A stretch of DNA of 64,000 nucleotides from WS-9 sp036274595 (GTDB lineage: Bacteria; Eisenbacteria; RBG-16-71-46; SZUA-252). The notes beneath the pieces are model-generated. The model had not been told where the DNA came from and made no database searches. It saw only the letters and a list, made by a program, of their open reading frames with translations. Both the position numbers and the translations under genes were made by a program. The stretch spans positions 1 through 64,000 of the forward strand of contig DASUFL010000043.1 of NCBI GenBank assembly GCA_036274595.1, in the 5' to 3' direction. Below are positions 60,364 through 64,000 of this stretch, piece by piece (position 1 is the stretch's first letter; each line of letters opens with the position of its first letter).

Positions 60364-61604
60364 ACATCCTCTATCTCTGCCACCGCATTCCGTTCCCTCC
60401 GGACAAGGGGGACAAGATCCGCTCCTACCATCAGATCGAATCGCTCGGGGCGCGCCATCGCGTCCACGTCGCGACCTTCGTCGATTCGGCCGAAGACGAG
60501 CGGCACGTACCGGAGCTCAGGGAGCGTTGTGCGAGCCTCGTCGTGGACCGGCGCACCACCGCGACCAACCTCACGCGCGCCGCGGGAGCGCTCCTCACGG
60601 GCGATCCCTTCTCGGTGGCCTGCTTTCGGTCCTCGCGCATCGCTCGCGGCGTGGACCGGGCGCTCGCCGAGGAGGGAATCGACCTCGCGCTCGTCTTCTC
60701 GTCGGGCATGGCGCAGTACGTGGAGCGGGCGGAGGACGTCGCGCGGGTGATCGATTTCGTGGACGTGGATTCCGAGAAGTGGCGGGCGTATGCCGCGCGC
60801 GACCGGGGACCGCTCCGACTGATCTACGCGCGCGAAGCGGATCTCCTCCTTCGCCACGACGCCCGGATCGCACGTACGTTCGACCGGTCGCTTTTCGTCT
60901 CCGAGACCGAGGCGGCCCTGTTTCGCGAGCGCACCGGCGCGGGCAACGTGACGGCGATTCCCATGGGGGTCGATCTCGACTACTTCGAGCCGGCGCCCGA
61001 GCCAGGGACGGAGCCGGTCCTCGTGTTCGTCGGCATGATGAGCTACATGCCCAACGTCGACGCCATGCGATTCTTCGTGGGGGACGTGCTGCCGCTCGTC
61101 CGGCGCGAGGTCCCGAACGTGAAGCTTCATGTCGTGGGACGCGAGCCGGCGGCGGGAGTGCGGGATCTCGCCGATCCGCCGCGCATCGTCGTGACCGGCG
61201 CCGTCCCCGACGTGAGACCGTATCTGCGCGAGGCGGCCGTCGCCATCGCCCCGTTCCGCATCTCCCGCGGCATGCAGAGCAAGGTGCTCGAAGCCATGGC
61301 GTCGGGACTCCCGGTCGTGGGCACGCGGCTCGCCTTCCAGGGAATCCCGGCGGGGAGCGAGGAGGGCGTGGAGTCGGCGGAGGGGGCGGACGCTCTCGCG
61401 GCGGCTCTCGTACGGCTCCTCCGCGATCCTACGGCCCGCCGCGAGCGCGGCGTCCGCGCGCGCCGTTACGTCGAGCGGCACCACCGCTGGGCGGACCACG
61501 GTCAAGCGCTCGACCATCTGCTCGAAGAGGTCGTCGCCCGACGCCGGTCCGAGCCGGCGCCGCATGGCGCCGGGGCTCGAACCGCGGGAGGCCGTTCTGT
61601 ATAA
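60360..61604 (+). CDS. GT4 glycosyltransferase (XrtA-associated TIGR03087 type)
   Basis: A 414-residue GT-B glycosyltransferase. The start NILYLCHRIPFPPDKGDKIR is the hallmark of the TIGR03087 proteins found in PEP-CTERM/exosortase polysaccharide loci, and the donor site is ISRGMQSKVLEAMASGLPVV. The middle segment VDVDSEKWRAYA and RTFDRSLFVSETEAALF also match. Donor and acceptor are unknown. GTG 60360 overlaps the FemAB stop. Its own TAA stop lies inside the -10 box of the next gene. Confidence 0.92.
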   Translation: MNILYLCHRIPFPPDKGDKIRSYHQIESLGARHRVHVATFVDSAEDERHVPELRERCASLVVDRRTTATNLTRAAGALLTGDPFSVACFRSSRIARGVDRALAEEGIDLALVFSSGMAQYVERAEDVARVIDFVDVDSEKWRAYAARDRGPLRLIYAREADLLLRHDARIARTFDRSLFVSETEAALFRERTGAGNVTAIPMGVDLDYFEPAPEPGTEPVLVFVGMMSYMPNVDAMRFFVGDVLPLVRREVPNVKLHVVGREPAAGVRDLADPPRIVVTGAVPDVRPYLREAAVAIAPFRISRGMQSKVLEAMASGLPVVGTRLAFQGIPAGSEEGVESAEGADALAAALVRLLRDPTARRERGVRARRYVERHHRWADHGQALDHLLEEVVARRRSEPAPHGAGARTAGGRSV

Positions 61605-61605
61605 T
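61600..61605 (+). promoter_or_regulatory. Consensus -10 box overlapping the glycosyltransferase stop
   Basis: A perfect TATAAT, exceptional in this GC-rich DNA, contains the TAA stop codon of the preceding gene. The -35 at 17 nt (TCGAAC, 61577-61582) is poor. Transcription would begin near 61612, about 75 nt before the asparagine synthetase-like gene. Confidence 0.5.
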
Positions 61606-61687
61606 TCGTCCTCGACCCGGCCCGATTCGCGGCTCGCCGCCGCATGGCGGCCGCGCCACCCAGCCCCCAACCATCACGATCGGAACC

Positions 61688-63571
61688 ATGTGCGGCATTG
61701 CCGGCGCGGTTGAAACCGCCGATCCACCTCGGCTTACGGAGTCCGTCCTCCATCGGATGGCGTCCCTGATCGCCCATCGCGGTCCGGACAATCAGGGCGC
61801 GTGGCTCGCGCCGCCCGCAGGGCTCTGCCACCGGCGTCTCTCGATCATCGATCTGAGCGCGGCGGGCAACCAGCCCATGTCGCTCGAGGGGACCGGCCTC
61901 ACCATGGTCTTCAACGGCGAGATCTACAACTTCCCGGAGCTTCGCTCGGAGCTGGAAGGGAAGGGCGTCGTTTTCCGGTCGCGCTCCGACACCGAGGTGC
62001 TGCTCCGCGCGTACGAGGCGTGGGACGTCGGCTGCCTCGACCACATCAACGGCATGTTCGCCTTCGCCATCTGGGACGCGCCGCGACGGCGGCTCTTCGC
62101 CGCACGCGACCGGCTGGGGAAGAAGCCCTTCTTCTACCACGCTCGCCCCGGTCGCTTCGTCTTCGGATCCGAGATGAAGGCGATCCTCGGCTACGGGGGC
62201 ATCGACCGCGACATCGACCCGCACGCGCTGGACGAGTTCCTCTCGACCGGCTGCATCGGCGCTCCGCGCACAATCTTGAGAACGATCCGGAAGCTTCCGC
62301 CCGCGCACTACCTGCTCCTCGAAGAGGACCGGATCACCATCCGCCCCTACTGGGACGTGACCTTCCAGGTCACGGAGAAGGAGCGGACGGAAGAGGAGCG
62401 GCTCGAGCGGCTCGAGCACCTCTTCCGCGAGGCGGTCCGGCGGCGGATGATCAGCGACGTCCCCCTGGGCGCATTCCTCTCGGGAGGCATCGATTCGAGC
62501 GCGGTCGTCGGCATGATGGCGCAGCTCTCGGACCGTCCCGTGAAGACCTACACGATCGGCTTCGAGGAGGAGGGCTACTCGGAGATCGAGGACGCCCGTA
62601 TGATCGCGCGGCACTTCGGCACCGACCATCACGAGTTCCAGGTGCGGCCCGAGGCGATCGGGATCCTGCCCGACCTCGTCTGGCACTTCGACGAGCCCTT
62701 CGGGGATTCGTCCGCCATTCCCACGTACTACGTCTCCAAGATGGCGGTCGAGCATGTGAAGGTCGCGCTCGCCGGAGACGGCGGGGACGAGCTCTTCGCG
62801 GGATACACCCGGTACCAGGACTCGCTCCGCGTCCCGCCGTACCACCTCATTCCGGCCTCGGTGCGCCGCCGCGTCCTCGCGCCCCTGGCCGACCGGATGC
62901 CCCTGGCCGCGCCCGGGCGGAACCGGCTCTACGCCGCGGCGCACCACGCGCCGCTCACGCCCGGCTACGGGCTCGGGCTCTACCCCTACATCAAGGAACA
63001 GCTCCTGAGCCCCGAGTGGCGCACGCAGACGGCGCTCCGCGAGCCGAACGGGCACACCGCCGTGAGCGAGCCGCGCCTCCGCTCGATGGATCTCTTGTCG
63101 CGCCTCCAGTACCTCGATACGAAGGTCTACCTGCCGGAGGACATCCTCACCAAGGTGGATCGGATGAGCATGGCCCACTCGCTCGAGGTGCGAGCGCCGC
63201 TCCTCGACTACACGCTGATCGAGTACGTGGCCTCGATTCCGCCCGCGCTCAAGCTGCGCGACTCGGTGTCGAAGTACCTGTTCCGCAAGATGGCGTCCCG
63301 CTACCTGCCGGCTTCGGTCTTCGAGAAGCCCAAGCAGGGCTTTGGGGTCCCGACCGGCGCCTGGTTCCAGCAGGAGCTTCGGGCCAGCGCGCGCGAGCGG
63401 CTGCTCGACCGGCGTACGCTCGACCGCGGCTACTTCAGGCGGCGCACGGTCGAGCGCGTGCTCGACCTCCACGAGGCGGGGCAGCGGGATTACGGAACCT
63501 GGATCTGGTGCCTCCTCGTGCTCGAGGAGTGGCACCGTACGTTCCTCGACGCCGACACGCGTCGCGTCTAG
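61688..63571 (+). CDS. Asparagine synthetase-like amidotransferase, first copy
   Basis: A 627-residue glutamine-hydrolysing enzyme of the AsnB family. Cys2 (MCGIAGAVE) is the N-terminal nucleophile of the glutaminase domain, with HRGPDNQG and FNGEIYNFPELRSEL. The synthetase half has the ATP pyrophosphatase motif LSGGIDSSAVVGMM and AGDGGDELFAGYTRY. In exosortase loci such proteins (TIGR03108 and relatives) are thought to amidate sugar carboxylates of the polymer rather than to make asparagine; the uronic acids predicted from the dehydrogenase would be fitting targets. A second copy follows 16 nt on. Confidence 0.92.
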   Translation: MCGIAGAVETADPPRLTESVLHRMASLIAHRGPDNQGAWLAPPAGLCHRRLSIIDLSAAGNQPMSLEGTGLTMVFNGEIYNFPELRSELEGKGVVFRSRSDTEVLLRAYEAWDVGCLDHINGMFAFAIWDAPRRRLFAARDRLGKKPFFYHARPGRFVFGSEMKAILGYGGIDRDIDPHALDEFLSTGCIGAPRTILRTIRKLPPAHYLLLEEDRITIRPYWDVTFQVTEKERTEEERLERLEHLFREAVRRRMISDVPLGAFLSGGIDSSAVVGMMAQLSDRPVKTYTIGFEEEGYSEIEDARMIARHFGTDHHEFQVRPEAIGILPDLVWHFDEPFGDSSAIPTYYVSKMAVEHVKVALAGDGGDELFAGYTRYQDSLRVPPYHLIPASVRRRVLAPLADRMPLAAPGRNRLYAAAHHAPLTPGYGLGLYPYIKEQLLSPEWRTQTALREPNGHTAVSEPRLRSMDLLSRLQYLDTKVYLPEDILTKVDRMSMAHSLEVRAPLLDYTLIEYVASIPPALKLRDSVSKYLFRKMASRYLPASVFEKPKQGFGVPTGAWFQQELRASARERLLDRRTLDRGYFRRRTVERVLDLHEAGQRDYGTWIWCLLVLEEWHRTFLDADTRRV

Positions 63572-63587
63572 GCGGGGGCCCGACACC

Positions 63588-64000
63588 ATGTGTGGAATCT
63601 GCGGCATCGTCGACTTCCGAAGCCCCCCGTCCCTGGAGCTTTTGGGGCGGATGACGAGCGCGCTCCGCCATCGGGGCCCGGACGGGAACGGCTGCTATCA
63701 CGACGGGCCGGCGGCTCTCGGCCACGCACGGCTCGCCATCATCGACCTCGTGACCGGCGACCAGCCGATGTGGACCGAGGACCGGTCCCTCGCCGTCGTG
63801 CTGAATGGCGAGATCTACAACTTCCGCTCGCTCCGGAAGGCGCTCGAGGCTCGCGGACACACGTTCCACACGCAGAGCGACACCGAAGTCATCCTGAAAG
63901 CCTACGAGGAGTACGGCGAGGACTGCGCGCGCCATCTGCGCGGCATGTTCACGATCGCGCTCTGGGACCGGCGGCGCCAGTGCATGTTCCTGGCGCGCGA
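63588..64000 (+). CDS. Asparagine synthetase-like amidotransferase, second copy (cut by window edge)
   Basis: Only the first 137 residues are visible. The glutaminase domain is intact: Cys2 in MCGICGIVDF, HRGPDGNGCYHD, HARLAIIDLVTGDQPM and LNGEIYNFRSLRKAL. The sequence is clearly related to but distinct from the first copy, so it is not a recent duplication. The start is ATG 63588, after GGCGGGGG. The synthetase half and anything beyond lie outside the window. Confidence 0.9.
   Translation, partial: MCGICGIVDFRSPPSLELLGRMTSALRHRGPDGNGCYHDGPAALGHARLAIIDLVTGDQPMWTEDRSLAVVLNGEIYNFRSLRKALEARGHTFHTQSDTEVILKAYEEYGEDCARHLRGMFTIALWDRRRQCMFLAR

Overview
The window is strongly GC-rich bacterial chromosome, densely packed and almost entirely chromosomal housekeeping plus envelope genes. 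I see no phage, insertion sequence, CRISPR array or rRNA. Two secreted proteins end in a FlgD-Ig/type IX-like C-terminal domain. Together with an exosortase A-type polysaccharide locus and a zapA-6S RNA-rny gene order, this suggests an uncultured member of the FCB/Eisenbacteria-like bacteria. That placement is inference, not proof.

Layout. 1-3.0 kb (minus strand): the 5' part of a chorismate mutase-DAHP synthase fusion, a small unknown gene and a secreted pectinacetylesterase-like protein whose nucleophile serine is a glycine. 3.0-5.3 kb: a marR-nmrA-DUF5602-like operon behind a good sigma70 promoter, closed by a clear terminator. 5.6-9.2 kb: secreted and outer-membrane proteins. 9.3-15.9 kb: exosortase A fused to an EpsI domain, a metallo-beta-lactamase-fold enzyme, a lipoprotein, a second DAHP synthase, a GT-C type membrane protein and a small lipoprotein. 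15.9-23.5 kb: tRNA-Val, thrS, infC, rpmI, rplT, pheS, pheT, a zapB-like gene and zapA. 23.6-23.8 kb: a probable 6S RNA. 23.8-40.4 kb: one nearly gapless run, rny-ymdB-folD-xseA-xseB-ispA-(PAP2-like)-dxs-nadK-recN-trpE-G-D-C-F-B, mostly joined by 4-bp stop/start overlaps, with no trpA. 40.4-49.7 kb: a convergent membrane/TPR-like protein, a P-loop ATPase, a 14-repeat FG-GAP protein, a glycosyltransferase-deacetylase fusion, tRNA-Arg, a beta-barrel-like protein and small membrane proteins. 49.7-64 kb: a diguanylate cyclase, a phytol kinase-like/DUF92 pair, then a polysaccharide locus (wecB, wza, wzz, BY-kinase, nucleotide-sugar dehydrogenase, epimerase, FemAB, glycosyltransferase, two asparagine synthetase-like genes, the last cut by the window edge).

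How it fits together. The translation/RNA block and the DNA repair/isoprenoid/Trp block look like long co-transcribed units. Aromatic amino acid supply is represented by two DAHP synthases with different regulatory domains plus trpEGDCFB. The last 11 kb, the 46 kb glycosyltransferase-deacetylase and the 9.3 kb exosortase together resemble the exosortase-associated exopolysaccharide system known from PEP-CTERM bacteria. WecB, the dehydrogenase and the epimerase would supply aminosugar and uronic-acid precursors. Wza, Wzz and the BY-kinase would control chain length and export. The diguanylate cyclase next door makes c-di-GMP control plausible.

Start sites deserve care. infC almost certainly starts at ATC (an in-frame stop lies two codons upstream), and the chorismate mutase-DAHP synthase gene also seems to start at ATC. 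Many genes use GTG.
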